From NCBI GenBank assembly GCA_037074705.1, contig CM073594.1, positions 63,608,509 to 63,672,508 of the forward strand: 64,000 nucleotides of DNA. Direction: 5' to 3'. The notes beneath the pieces are model-generated. The model was not told the DNA's origin. It worked only from the letters and a program-made list of their open reading frames with translations, and did no database searches. Below, piece by piece: positions 47,021 through 60,300 of this stretch (the stretch's first letter is position 1; every line of letters starts with the position of its first letter). The stretch comes from Zhengitettix transpicula. Lineage: Eukaryota; Arthropoda; Insecta; Orthoptera; Tetrigidae. Made by a program: the position numbers and the translations under genes.

Positions 47021-47889
47021 TCCTTGTTGTGGTCTTCAGCTGGACAGTAAATTTTTAAAACGCTTCGGTGACGTGTAGCGGTGGCGTAAACAATATGTTT
47101 CTTTCTTATGCAGCGACAATCTTTTTTCTTTTGTGCCGTAAGGTCCCAAAATAAGACCATGTGGTACGATTTGTGTTAATTTAAAAAATATGATCTTATT
47201 ATATGACGCGTTACAGAATTTCTATGTTCTGTATAGTTAAGTAGCAGTATCCATTACAATATATACAAATCAATGGATTGGAGAATTAAACTGATCGAAC
47301 ATTGATACATGTTTCCTGGAAAACGGGCACAGATCCCAACAAGTCATATTAATTTAAAAATATATATTTATTGTAGTAAAGTTGCCAAGAGTATTGAGTG
47401 AGTTACAGCAACCGTTTGCGCAACAGCGGGACAGCCACGTCAACGCAATTAGTTAAATACTCTTTCTTATTAGTATTGGGATTTGGATCGTAATGGACTG
47501 AGCACCCTAATGACTGACTACTGCCAAGTCGGATTGCGTGATGATCGTTGCGTAATGTCCGAGGGATAACATCTCCTGTCAGTGCGGAAGGCAATTACGC
47601 TGATTGAACGGCGGCCTCTTCCTATTCGCCCGCACAGGGTTTGGCATTTCACCACAAGAAAAATGAGGACGTGAGGCAGTTAATTAGTTCCTAGTTTCCG
47701 TGTTCTTGTCTCATCGCCTTGCAGCCGCAGGCAGTCTTGTTATTATTGTCCTCCTAAACTCCATCTGCAAACGGCCAATGTCCAATGGACGGCCGATAAG
47801 GACGTGAATCGTCCATCTTAACATTTTTATTACCATGGCGATTTGAAAAATTCGGTGCAGTGTCAAACTTATCAATAGAAATAAAATTA

Positions 47890-49200
47890 TATTTTTCTCC
47901 TTAGTTAAATCGTTTTATAAAGAAATGCGATAATCAAAAATGATTTATAAAATGCAAAAATATTTAAAAATCGTAAATCGATAGAATAGAAAATTGAATA
48001 ATTACGTAATTTATCATCAAGAATACACGTAAATAAGGTTAAAAGGAAAAAATATGACAAAATTCATTTAAAAAATTTGGAAGTATTATAAATTAAACGG
48101 TCACGATGTTCCTAATTTTAGTGTTTTAAATTTTTTATTATAATAAATTTCTGAATAATAGGCTGACATTTTTTTTTCAATTTATATAAAAAATTCTGAT
48201 AAATAATGTAAATAAGAATGATACAAAAATTTGAAACATCAAGAATCATTACAAAAATAGATTAAAATATGCATTATTTTTCTAAAAAAGTAATTAGAAC
48301 ATAAGAAGGTCATATAGATAGGAAAAATTTAAATACTAAGAAAATTAAAATTCGCATAAAATATGTTATATGCAAGAATAAGGAAACGCATAAATAATAA
48401 AGAAGTAAATACAATAAAAGAAAGTCATGAATAAGAAAAATACAATCTAAGATATTTTTAATTAAAAATATACGGTAATAAAAATTATATGTCAAATGGA
48501 GGTTCAAAAATAAATTATAAAATGGATAAAAATTTGAGATAATCATTACAAAAATAAATAAGAAAATGCGTATTTTCTAACATTAAACGTAAATTCAAGA
48601 AAGAAAATTGTGTATACGAATAAATTTATTACGAAAAATCAACCTAAATTTGATGCTTTAAAAATCGTGAAAAACAAATACGAGAAAAATGCAAGAAAAT
48701 AAAATGATTAATAAAAAAATTTATAGCTAAGAATATTTATTAATAAAAATAATAAATAATATAACATATGTCAAAAATCGTTCCAAACATAATTATGAAA
48801 ATGTTACATACAAGAAAATGGAAATGTAAGAAACTAAAGTGATAAATCTAAAAATACTAAGTAATTATGATTAAAACAGTCATTATTAAGAATAATACAA
48901 AAATTTTATACGTAAGAAATAAATTAATAAAGTAATGCGTAAATAAGAAAATACATCATAAATGAAAGTAAATAAATGGGAAATTGTCATTGTGAAGATA
49001 AACACTAATTAGTTAAAACATAATTAGAAAATTTATACATACGTGTGGTCATTAATTGAAAAATGCTCTATAAATTTATAAGTGGGGAAAAGTTTATAAG
49101 AAGAAATATAAATAGTATACATAAATGATATAATCATTACGATAAGCGTTAAACATATATGAATGAAAAAATATTTAATGCGTAAGAATCATTCTTCATT
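47890..49200. repeat. A-rich low-complexity tract (inverse of the T-rich family)
   Basis: About 1.3 kb in which the plus strand is A over T, with recurring 'aaaatgcgtaaataagaaaa'-type phrases such as 'gaaatgtaagaaa' and 'aagaaaatacat'. It reads like the reverse complement of the T-rich tracts. Confidence 0.6.
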
Positions 49201-49329
49201 TGTTTTAATTAAGAATTTACGTCATGAAGAACAGGAAAATACGCTTTGACGACGTAATGGCGTTTCTATCGTTTTCACGTTTTTTTCTGAAAGTAAAAAA
49301 AGAAATCAAAGTTTCTCAATTTACGTGCG

Positions 49330-49560
49330 TTCTTGAGAAGTAGAATTAGTAGAAGGCAGCGACGACACGGGACCTTATAAAGTCTTCCTTTTCATTGGAG
49401 TTTCCCTCCGTTAAGCCGAGAAGAAAGGTCCTCGCCTCCTCGTGTTCCATTAGCACAAGCGCCTCAACTCTATTTAACTTAGATTACTCGGCGAGTGCTC
49501 GAGAAATAAGTGTTAATGGCTGCCGTAATGAAAGTGAGTACACGACGTATTTGCCTCTCT
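49330..49560 (+). promoter_or_regulatory. Possible plus-strand promoter and tiny first exon
   Basis: A GC-richer island right after the A-rich tract has TATAAA at 49376, then an ATG at 49516 reading M-A-A-V-M-K directly followed by a consensus donor (AAA|GTGAGT, 49534). No further exon is seen downstream, so this is only a candidate start. Confidence 0.2.
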
Positions 49561-50089
49561 CGTACGAAGGAAGGAAACCAAATACGGATTCCATAAGAAG
49601 AGACTGTGATGGAGATCGAGTGAATAAGAAATGTAACCAGCAGATAAAAAATAGACTTTAAAAGACGAATAAATACAGATTGGGTGAAAAAAAAGTCCTA
49701 AGTGTGATAACAAGTACGTCTTAGTCAACCCCGGGAGGTTTTTAAGTTAGTATGGGAAATAAACATCATGGAGGTACACATACACAGGAGAAAGTTGAGC
49801 AATTAGGTTGGGGAATTATTTTTTCTTATAAAAATTTTATTGACAGGATGAATGTTGATAACAGCCTATGTAGAATCAACTGTTTTGAAGTTAGAATAAT
49901 TGCAGTGGAAACGTAGAGGCGATTCTGAATGAAACAGAAAATATAATCAGAGGAGCGTACATAAGAATGAAGGATGTTGAGGGGAAAAAACAAGCTCAGA
50001 AGTATTTAAGGCATTTAATCACTGTATAACTTTCCAAAAACAAGCCATAGAAACGACTAAGTTTTCCTTGTGCACGGTACCTTACAGGG

Positions 50090-50445
50090 CAGTCGGAGGA
50101 GGCCTCCTACTGTCTGTGATTTTAAATTAAGGGACAGATAAGCCGAGACACCTCGGTCTGTCTTCAAGAGGTTTCTCTGTTCCGGGGATCAAGGGCAGTG
50201 GCCGCAAACGAAGGCAAGATTTGTCAGCTCTTCCCGTTGGGACAGTCGGTCAGCTACCTCCAAACCCTGTCAAGACAACGCCACGACCCAAAAGACAACC
50301 TACTTATCGGAATGGCGTGGGACAAGTCCCAGGAACCCCACATGTTGTCCCTAGAGTTTTCCTTGCTTCATATTATGGTGAATTCCAGGAGGTACGGTCC
50401 TTAAACTGTAGTCCCGGGAGGACGCTAATTCTTGCCTGTACGTTC
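50090..50445 (+). repeat. Repeat family B, diverged copy 3
   Basis: Keeps 'aagccgagacacctcggtct', 'ttccggggatc', 'gacagtcggtcagctacctc', 'ggaatggcgtgggacaagtc' and 'ccttaaactgtagtcccggg' in family order, with many changes and deletions. Confidence 0.8.
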
Positions 50446-52224
50446 CCATGATAAGTTTATCTTAAAACAAAAAGGAAAGGAAAAACACAATTGATCAAAT
50501 TGAGGTGCGCTCGATTCACATAACATAGTTGTTAAAATAGACTAGAAGAATAATTAAAAACTAGAGGAACAAAAGGAAGTTAAACTGACATAATTTTTTT
50601 GTGGTATAATACGAAACGTCAAAAACCGGAAAATATGAAAATACTTAAGTAAAAAATCCACAAAAATCATTTTTCTCCTTCTAGTGTACACTAGTTTACA
50701 TTAAATAAGATATTTTATCAGTTTACTTACAGTGAGTCTAAATAATCAAGTATTTTTAATTTTTTAAGTTTTACTATTATTTAATGTTTTATTATTCTGT
50801 TCTATGACAACTATTCTGTGAGGTATTTTCTTGGCGTTCGAGAATGTCTGAAAGTTACTAGGTTGAAACCTCAGCAGCTTACTGTTGCAAAGCATCTGAA
50901 GGGGAAAGCTACTGGTGGGATTTTCCCCATCCCTCGAAACCCTCTTGAACCCGAGGTTATTTCACGACTCCTTAAGACGTTTCGGGAGCGTTTTTTGATT
51001 TCTCGTAAATTTAGACCGAGGGGCTTTTGTTTTAAAATAGTAAACGTCGGGGAAATAAACGATTCTTGGTTCTCGTTTTCCCTGGGGGATTAAGGTGCCG
51101 CGTAACGGAGAGGAGGGAATGAACCCGCGTGATTGATAAGGACGAGATCCCCTGAATCGTCCCTTTTATATCCGACATTAGGCGCGTCACGAGTTTACGG
51201 ACAAGGGGGAATGTTTCTTAGGTGCAGTAAAACCGTTCCGAAAATAGATGCTCAATTAGGAGGGATTTCCAGCACATTCATTCTCGACGTGGATATTTCC
51301 AAGCTAAAAATCATAACCCGCTGAAAATATGTAACATACCTCGGGTTTTTTTTACAAAAGTTTGCAGATTTATATTCGGGGGTTGCTAAACTATTAACTG
51401 AAAAATTACTAAAGCACTCACAAGGGATCCGTGGATCCAGACCATAAGAAAGGCGTCAAAGATGCAGTTAAAGATATTACACCCAATCTTGTAACTGTAA
51501 GTATTAATATCGTCACGTAGAAGTGTATATAACTACAAAACCAGAGCTAATTTAGTATTCAATAGCGGGTAAAATAAACTTTTTTTATATAATATACCGA
51601 ATAATATATGAGTCCAAAACTGTCAGAATAATTTTTTTCTATGAAGCTGATAGTAAAATTAAAAAGTCACAAAACAATTATTTAATAATTTAGTCCCCTA
51701 CTTGACAAAATATCATTACGACTTAAATTTTTAATTTTGGGACTAAATTTCTTCTTCGATGATGTAATTTGTATACTAAGAAAGTATAATTTTATCTTTA
51801 CTCTACCTAATCTCATTGTAAGTTTATATTATATTTTTATGATCAAATATAAATTTTCATGAGTAAAAAATACTTTTATAAGGATACTAAGAGGAATAAT
51901 TAACATCGGATAACCGTCAGAGTGAGACCCGCTTAATGATGATCGATGGATAAACGAGGTTTACTCGACAGATAAAGTTACTGTAGGATCAGACGTCACG
52001 TCGAAGTTCTTAATTTATATATCACCATTATATTTAATGGAGGTAGAATGAAAAACCTGCGAGAGTCGATTTCTACATTCTGATTAACCAGTAAAGTGAG
52101 TTTCCCTTGTCTTTCATCTTAGGTTAACGGTTTCTTAATGGTTTCTATAATCCATTCATTAATTGGAAAAATCTATTTTCATTTATTGAAATATTTATGC
52201 TGTATTTAATTTATTTTATAATAG

Positions 52225-53130
52225 CTGGGTGCCAGAAACGAATGCCATAATTAAACTGAGCGACATCCATAACCCTGGATTTGACTCGAATCTCGGTTGT
52301 TTTCACGTTACTTTTTTGTAACGCCACTCCACTTCCGCCTCCAAGCGTGCTCCCCAACATGCCGAAGGGTGTTGAAATTATACACAAACAACGTCGGTAG
52401 AAATACTAGCTATGTCATTGACCTCGAAAAATATTTATTCCACGCAAATATTGACCGTTTGACATGTTTGAATATTTCAATCCCCGACCACCTTCGATGA
52501 GAGAGTTAAACGACAAGTTGACAACGTGACAACGACTACCCCGGATTCGACTCAAATCTCGATTGTTTATGCGTTATTTTTATGTAATTCCAAACACCCC
52601 ACTCCCTTAAGGGTGCTCCCCTCTCAAGTCCGAAAAGGGTTGTAATTATACACATACAACATTTAAATAACCCTGAAAAATATTTATTCAACGCAATTAT
52701 ATGCCCGGTTTGAATGTTTCGATATTACCATCCCCGCTCCTGCAGGTTAAATGACAATTTGAATGTCATTATTAAACTCAGTGACAGCCATAACCTGGAT
52801 TTTACTCCTATCTTGGCTGTATTCGCGGTATTTTCTTGTAACTCCACCCCCACCCACGCTGTAAGGGGCAGAAATTATACACAGATAACATTGGTATAAA
52901 CACTATCAATTTCTTTCATCCGTAATAATATTTATCCAACACTAATTCCGGCTTTTTTATCACGTTTGAATATTGCCACCCGGGCCACCCCTGCCCCTGC
53001 GGTTGATAGAAGTGTCTCACCCCAACAGTCTTTGTTTCCTCGTCGCAAGGAACTCGTGTACTAAATTAGGTTGAAATTTGCTCCACGGGTGTAGATTTGT
53101 ATGCGGAACATACATACATACACAGTTTTA
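52225..53130 (+). repeat. Repeat family A, copy 4
   Basis: Three unit markers at about 52260, 52540 and 52785, and the family end 'tttcctcgtcgcaaggaact' with 'tttgctccacgggtgtag' near 53035-53095, as in copy 1. Confidence 0.85.
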
Positions 53131-56100
53131 TTTATTAGAAAATTCTTCTTTAGACAGTTGTACGAAAAAATTAAAGATCAATATAATGATTAGTATGATA
53201 AAAGTAAGATGAATTAAACATTAAATAAAATATGTTTATCAATGAAAATATACATTTTAATTTTAAGACCAGTAATGGTTGGAATCCCACTCCTGACACG
53301 TTTTTCTGGTTCAAATAAGATTATTTTAAAAGTATAAAAATAAATGATCAATTCATTTAAAGGGAAATGATAAACTAGATCAAACGTCAACAGCTATTAT
53401 ACGTTGCAGTTGTATTAATAAAATAAATTGAAGGCACTTAGTAAGAAACTATGATTGCGATATTAAATTATTTCGCGTTGTATCACACGACGAATACACA
53501 GTTCGTTTTAACCTATCTTAACAGAACTGTTATAAGACATAACAGGCGTTACGTCATACATGTAGATTGGGAAGAACAAGAAGGCCGATTACGAAACGTT
53601 TAAGAGAGTTAAGAAGTGCGTTTCCTAAGTAATTGATTTGTTTCGTAACTGCGTGATGCAACCGTCTTTACCGTAGACTGTCACTCCTTTCAAAGGAACC
53701 ATTAAAGAGGTAGACTATGAGCTCTGAGCAAGGCTTCTTTGTCCTTCAACTAAACGCAGGACGTGATTTCCAACATTCCCGTCTTCATCAGTATACAAAC
53801 AACGGTTCCTTAATTACCAGCGTTGCAAATGGCTGAAGAAATCTATTATCTTCAGCTTGCAAGCGTGCAGTCGCTCTGGTTAACAGTTTTAACCCCAAAT
53901 TCATATATGTGGAAATTGCAAAGACTACGAATTATGTAGTCTGTGGGAGTAGATAAAGATCCATGTTTCAAGAGTAAAGGGGAAAAACTTTGTCTCTAGT
54001 TCAAAGATGAATCATCGCAGACAAGGAAATACAGTACGTTGAAATTTTTTTTCTTAACATGTTGGAAGTCTGTGAATGGTTTTTCCTCTAACGTACCGTC
54101 GTAAATAACAAGAAAATTATCCCATAGTGAGTCACTGTGAACTAGTTTTACATTTACAATGAAAATATTACGTCTTTAAGCATCCACGTTACCTTCAAAT
54201 GTTTCACATAACAAAAATCTAACATTTCTCTAATCAGTTTATTTTCCCTTGCGTATTTTTCTCATTTATTCATTTTCTTATTAACGAAATTATTTTCATT
54301 ATTAATTAATTTCCTTTACTACGTATGTTTATGTATTTCGTTATTGACTAAATAATCTTATCTGAGTTTTCTTTTATCACTAAAATATTTTTACAAATAT
54401 ATTTAATTATTTTGCATTAATAATTCCTGTTTTTCAGTTTTCATATTCACTAATATTTTTAGTTAGAAATAATCTATTTTTTCGTTGTTAATTCATATCA
54501 TGGTCTGTGCACTATTATGTAGGTAATTTTCTTGACCGATTTTCCTCTGATTTTAGATTTTTCCTATAACTGTAAGTAATAATTTATGTAGTTTCTTTTT
54601 ATTATTTACGATAATCTTGTTTCACTATCTTAATACATTGCGCCTATGTACTTTATGTATTTTCTTATCTGAGTCTTTTGCTCATTCACTTTTCTGGATT
54701 ATTATTTATGTATACAACTAAGTTAAGATGATTTTTATTTCAATGCCTTGATAATTACTTTTTCTTTGTTGAATAATGTCCAGAAAAATTAATTACCAAG
54801 AACGGTACTAGTTGTAGATTTTTTAATTTTCTATGGAAAGATCCGGCGTTAAGCAGTGATAAATTGGAATATCACGAGCGTTATATATATGTGACTTAGA
54901 GAGATACACTTTAAAGTGATTAATCTTGAAACCTGAAGGAAAGTGAGAAGTATAAGAAATTCATAACAGGAAAGAAAAATATATCATTTCTCGGCAGAGG
55001 TTTCGTTGTGTATGGAAGTTCTGGAAATTGTAAAAACATAAATATCAGATTTTCATTAAAAATGTATATCAGCGGAAAGAAATATAATTTATTACAAAAG
55101 TCATGTAATATGCAACAAATATTAAAATGGCGACACGTGTCGAAACTTTTCCGCTGCAGCTATAAATAAAATAGTCTAATTTGCGAGGTGGTATAAAATA
55201 TTATTTTAATGTTACATATATAATTTTAAATCAATTCCAGAATATACAAAATATTTTTTTTAAAAAAAACTTTTAATTGGAACGTTAAGCTTTATTTTTC
55301 CTTATTGAATGAATATTATTTTTTTAATAATATTACCACGTTATATTCTTTATTACTCCGTTTAAAATAATATTTACTGTCAATTTGGTTGTTTCTATTA
55401 AACTAAACAGTTGACACTGAAAATTACTCACCTTTTAGCTTGAATTAGAAAAATTAATTTCAAAATTAATAGCTGAATGATATTATCAATTTAGGATATT
55501 AATATCTAAAGTATTTTCTTAATTTATATTATTAATATAATATTATATTAGTTTAATATCTAAAAGATTGGCAGTGGGATTATTTCTAAAAAAATCGAAT
55601 ATCGTTTTAAGACTGATTTTGTGATCACCGTCGCAGTAGACTACATTAAGGTGTTGCATATGTTGAATTAATTATGTTTTTGTATTTATTAAAAATAAGT
55701 AATGACCTGGACGGATAATTGACAAACATTATTTCCTGTGTCTATAAAATTTACATTCTTTCCGAACTGAAGTAGGTCACTTTTATCATCAATAGAATAT
55801 TTTCTTAAGTCTGTTGCAAAAAAAATCGATGTAGGCTGCAGAAAATAATTCATGTCCTACATAGAGGTCATCATCTCATTGCATAAGCTTGAAACGGGGG
55901 CGAAAATTAAAAATAGTTTTACTGTTGCAAAATGTCTGCAAAATATATTTACTTTACTTCTAACTAGACGGATGAATTATATTAAACCATTAGTTTCATT
56001 CCGTTTTATATTATTCATTAAAAAGTAATTTAGTGATATTATTAATTGCTTCATCAATGTAAACAATAAATACAAAAACATGAAAAATTTATTGATTAAC

Positions 56101-56778
56101 TGATCTTCCGTCGGCAACAAATCAGAAAAAAATGTATCAATTGACTAAACTGCAAATATTTGACGATTCGTCCTTAACTTAGGACTTCATAAGGTGAGAA
56201 ATTCAATTTCTGGCTGATAGAGCAGAAGTATTTGGCAATGCATTATATTATAAATTAAATCAGAACTTGTTAAAATTAGGTATATAATATGTGAACCTGA
56301 TAAAGTATTAAATTATTGATGGAAAATATTCGAACTGTATTTTTTTAGCTGTTTTATTGATTTTTTCACACATTGTGGCCGATTTAATTATTTATAAATT
56401 TGCTAAAATATTTTTATAAACACTCTATGTTCCAAAATAAAGATAATTTCTGTATATCCAAAAATGTGTAATTAATTCTAACATAGCCCTGTATATACAA
56501 ATTTAAAATTTAGTACACTTTCGGATCCTTTTAAAAATGATAAGATATAAATAGACATGAATCATTATATTTTTAAAAAAAACAACAGGAAAAACAGAGA
56601 TTAGCAAAAAAGAAATAGGAATTTACCTTTCAAAAAAATATTTCAGTGGTAGTCATTCGAAACTCGAAGAAAAAACCTAAAGCAGTTAAAGTAGGACCTT
56701 TGAATGAGTCAATGAAAGTAAAGAAAAACACAGCAACAGGTGAAAGTCATACGTTTTGTTCGTATTTGCTCTGCAACT
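53131..56778. other. AT-rich non-coding DNA
   Basis: No exon is seen. Near 53785 'cccgtcttcatcagtataca' resembles the inverse of Penelope-type end motifs. A T-rich tract lies at 54230-54780. Confidence 0.35.
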
Positions 56779-56850
56779 GCGATGGTGGTGTAATGGTCAG
56801 CATAGTTGCCTTCCAAGCAGTTGATCCGGGTTCGATTCCCGGCCATCGCA
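56779..56850 (+). tRNA. tRNA-Gly, anticodon UCC
   Basis: 72 bases fold as a full cloverleaf: acceptor stem GCGATGG with CCATCGC plus discriminator A, A box GTGTAATGGTCAG, anticodon loop CTTCCAA (TCC at 56812-56814) and T arm CCGGGTTCGATTCCCGG holding the B box. No intron. A TTTTT Pol III terminator follows at 56857-56861. All stems pair, so it should be functional. It decodes GGA and probably GGG. Confidence 0.95.
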
Positions 56851-56856
56851 GCCGAA

Positions 56857-56861
56857 TTTTT
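56857..56861 (+). terminator. Pol III terminator of tRNA-Gly
   Basis: Run of five T six bases after the discriminator base. Confidence 0.85.
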
Positions 56862-57459
56862 GAAAAATAATTTTTTGCCTTTCTACTATTTTAAAATTTC
56901 AGTCATTTCCTGGGAGAGAATTTATATTTTCTATAGACTTTTTCCTTTAATATATATTTTTATCATTTTCATTGATAAAATTTCCCAATCAGTGAACCAT
57001 AAAATTCCATTATTTTTGTACCAGAGAAATGAGGGAAAATTTGTCTCTGATATTTTGAATCCTTCTTTTACGAATTTTATATGATTAAATAGCGAAATGC
57101 TTTCTCCGACGGATTATTGGATGAAGTAATTATCACGGATAAGTGCGTTTGCGGTTGATCTCTGGCGCGTCACGGTCTTTCCCTCGTTCAAGTGCCACTT
57201 GGCAAGTGTTTAATTACGCAGAGGACTCTTGATGCTTGCAGTGTTTCTAATTAACGACGACAGGTGTCTCCTCTTACGATTGGAAAATCCTCGACAGCGG
57301 CCACGTCGGCGGGCAGATCACAACCTACCGTGTGGCCACTCTCGCAAGGCTTTGCTTTTAAAAAAAAAAACAGAAAACCCGCGACGCTGTCGTTTAATTA
57401 CACTCTTACGGGTTTTACTTTATACTTCAGTCCGTGGTTTCAGCCCGGGATTTCTTTAC

Positions 57460-57490
57460 CTTGTAAGGGTGGCATCCCCCTTGTAGTTGA
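57460..57490 (-). CDS. Speculative 31-nt microexon
   Basis: On the minus strand a strong acceptor (CTGTCTCGCGGTACAG) and donor (CAAG|GTAAAG) bound 31 bases. Entered in phase 0 it reads S-T-T-R-G-M-P-P-L-Q and leaves in phase 1, the phase that the 36542-36426 exon needs. The evidence is splice sites and phase only. Confidence 0.2.
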
Positions 57491-57539
57491 CTGTACCGCG
57501 AGACAGAGGCAGACCGTATCATTTAGCAATTATCGTCCA

Positions 57540-60300
57540 TAATTACAAAAGCAGGAGAGCTTTTGTTTCACTATCCTGAATTTTTTTGGTACTTTATTCA
57601 CGACTATATTTACTTGTTACTATGACCATTACCTATTCTATGCTTTCTAATTTCCATTTAAGGAACCTGTGTTAATAATAATAAAATATTTTAATTGAAA
57701 ACACTTAAGTTTGACTCTTAACTAGATTAAAATTTTTCACAGTTTTTCTGAATTAATTCACGGTTTTTTCTTATAATGTATGTATTAATAATTCATTAAG
57801 TATTATAATCTTTATAAGACTGATTTGTTCTTAATTTATTAATATTATAATAGCCTTGGTTTAATCAGTAATCAATTACATACTTGGACTATTTTACCAG
57901 TATATAATTAAATTTAATAAATAATGTACTATTTTCAAATAATTTAATTAATTTTAACAAATGATTGAAAACATAGTTCAAGTGTTTTACATAGCGAATT
58001 AAATTAAAATAAATGCTTCGAAAATAGTACAATTGTTTTAATTGTAGACTTAGAGTGTGAGAATTTTAATTATGTATCACCTATTATTTACTTATGCTTT
58101 TTCCTACTTTATTTTTATTTTTATTTACAATTTATCAGTTTCGTATATGTGTATTTTTTTTGTTTAACATTTTTCTGTTTGAAGAAGTATTTCTAGTTCT
58201 GAGTGATATTTCTTATTGGTGTATTTTCCTAGTTATGTAGGCCTACATATTTCATTGTTACATTTTTTGCCTTGTTTGTGATGTGACTTGTCCTAATTTT
58301 TTCAGTAGAGGAATAATAAAATTAATACATATAAAAGCAGGTCTAAATCTAAAACGCGGCCTTATATTTTAAAATTAAATTTATTATCATTACTGCAATT
58401 AATTTATGCTAACTACCATGGAATTATTTTTAAAAATATACAATTATTATAAAGTAAAAACAATATTTTTATTACAAATAATAATATGAATGATTTTTTT
58501 GTATCTGAAAATGTTTGCCTCATGATCTGCCAATATAACGTGATTTAAATAAATATTTATTTAAAAATTATGGAAAAGTTACTTAACTCCAAATCTAAAA
58601 TTTAATGTCCCAGAGGTATACGTATTTCTAAATTCAACTTTTTAAATTTAAATAGTGGTTTGCTGTTCTTTAATGTGCGTTTTACATATAGATATAAAAA
58701 AGGTCTCCAAATTCATTAATCCATGAAGTTCCTAGTGTACGGATTAATCGTTGTATTTGTCTATGAATAATCGGTAATATCTTTTTGAAATATTTATTTC
58801 TTACTTATTTGGCCATTAATATTTAAATTTTAACGTCAGGTTTATAAATAATGACTTTTAAAATCAAAATAAATTATTTCTCTGCAACGAAACTTAAAAA
58901 TACAATAATGTTTTTCTTTGACTAATTTACTTTCCATGTTTAAAATTCTTTTCTCTTGAAATATAAATTATGTGGGATTAATTTGAAAAAAAAAGTATTT
59001 TACTTAAACGAATCTTTACTTCTCGTCTTACATTTTAATCGGATTTATACGTGTCTCTTTCACCTTAATAATTTACCGAGCAACTTTAAAAACTAAGAGA
59101 ATAATAAATTATATTTTAATGTTGATAACACACAAGCCATTCTACTTTTATAAAAAAAGACAGAAATTGGGGTTTTAACTTTAAAGTTGTATGAAAATTT
59201 TTTTCATCGTTCATTCAAGACCTCATTACAGCTTATTTTATTACAATTATTTCAGCTTTCAATATTATTATATATTTAATAACGCTAACTCTAATTATAA
59301 ATTAGATTAGATTATTTAAACGTTATTTTAGAGTGTGAATAATTTTATTATTATTAAGAATAAAGCTTCACGGAAGGTCCAATGACTTTAATCATATTGC
59401 AACCAGACACTCATTAGCAGAAATTTTTTCGATTTCTGAAGTAAATACAAAAGATACCGTGCTAAATTTGTTTTTTCGAAGAGTGGTGTAAATATAAACT
59501 AGCCGGACCTGAAATAAGTTAGTGGACTCATAAAACAGTGATTAAAAGACGGTGAGACTCAAAAAGGATAACGCTTGATGATTCAAAACTTGAAGAGTTT
59601 TTTTTGGAACGGGAGAATCAAAATTTGACAAGGTTCGACATAACAATGTATAAAATTATCAGAAGATCATTTACAATGTAGATATCACAGACTGAGAGAG
59701 AAATTAGTATTCAGATCAGTGTAAAAGAGTGTATTTAATGTTAAGTCATGAAAAAAAATCAGTTTTCAATTTTATTTCTGATTCAAAGTTTCAGTAAACC
59801 AACTTGTTCATCTTATTTTATGTATATTAATAGTAATATAATAATTATTTTCATCTGTATAGTTTAAATCAGTAAAGAGGCCAAAAACAGGCAATTAAAT
59901 TATAATTTAATTAATTGTTTTCGGTCGTTATGTAGCCCGTTTATCATGGAGACCTGATCAGAGTCCGCAATATGTTGTTAAATCCAGCCTCTTTATTAAT
60001 TATTGCAAATGCAGTAAAATACTGTTTTGAATAAAATACTATTTTAATCATTATGCCGAGACTATTTTTTTAAGTTTCTAATATAGCACGTGTAAACGAA
60101 GTAACATAATTTTTTATTCCACCATTTTTACCTTCGTCATCTTTCCCTTCAAAATTTCAAATACGCCAGAAACCTGCACACGTTTATTGTGCGCCAACTT
60201 TTGAACGTTTTTTCATAGACGAACACGAGTCAGGGAAGACAATAACTGTTTACCATACCTCGAGGTAATTTCGCGTCCCACGCGCGTCGACTCATTACAT
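57540..60300. other. AT-rich non-coding DNA
   Basis: No gene, repeat family or motif could be supported apart from general A/T tracts. Confidence 0.35.

Noticed and set aside
57229..57542. 85-92 codon plus-strand frames
   Set aside because: They cross homopolymers and lack any recognisable domain; the minus strand has the better splice signals here.
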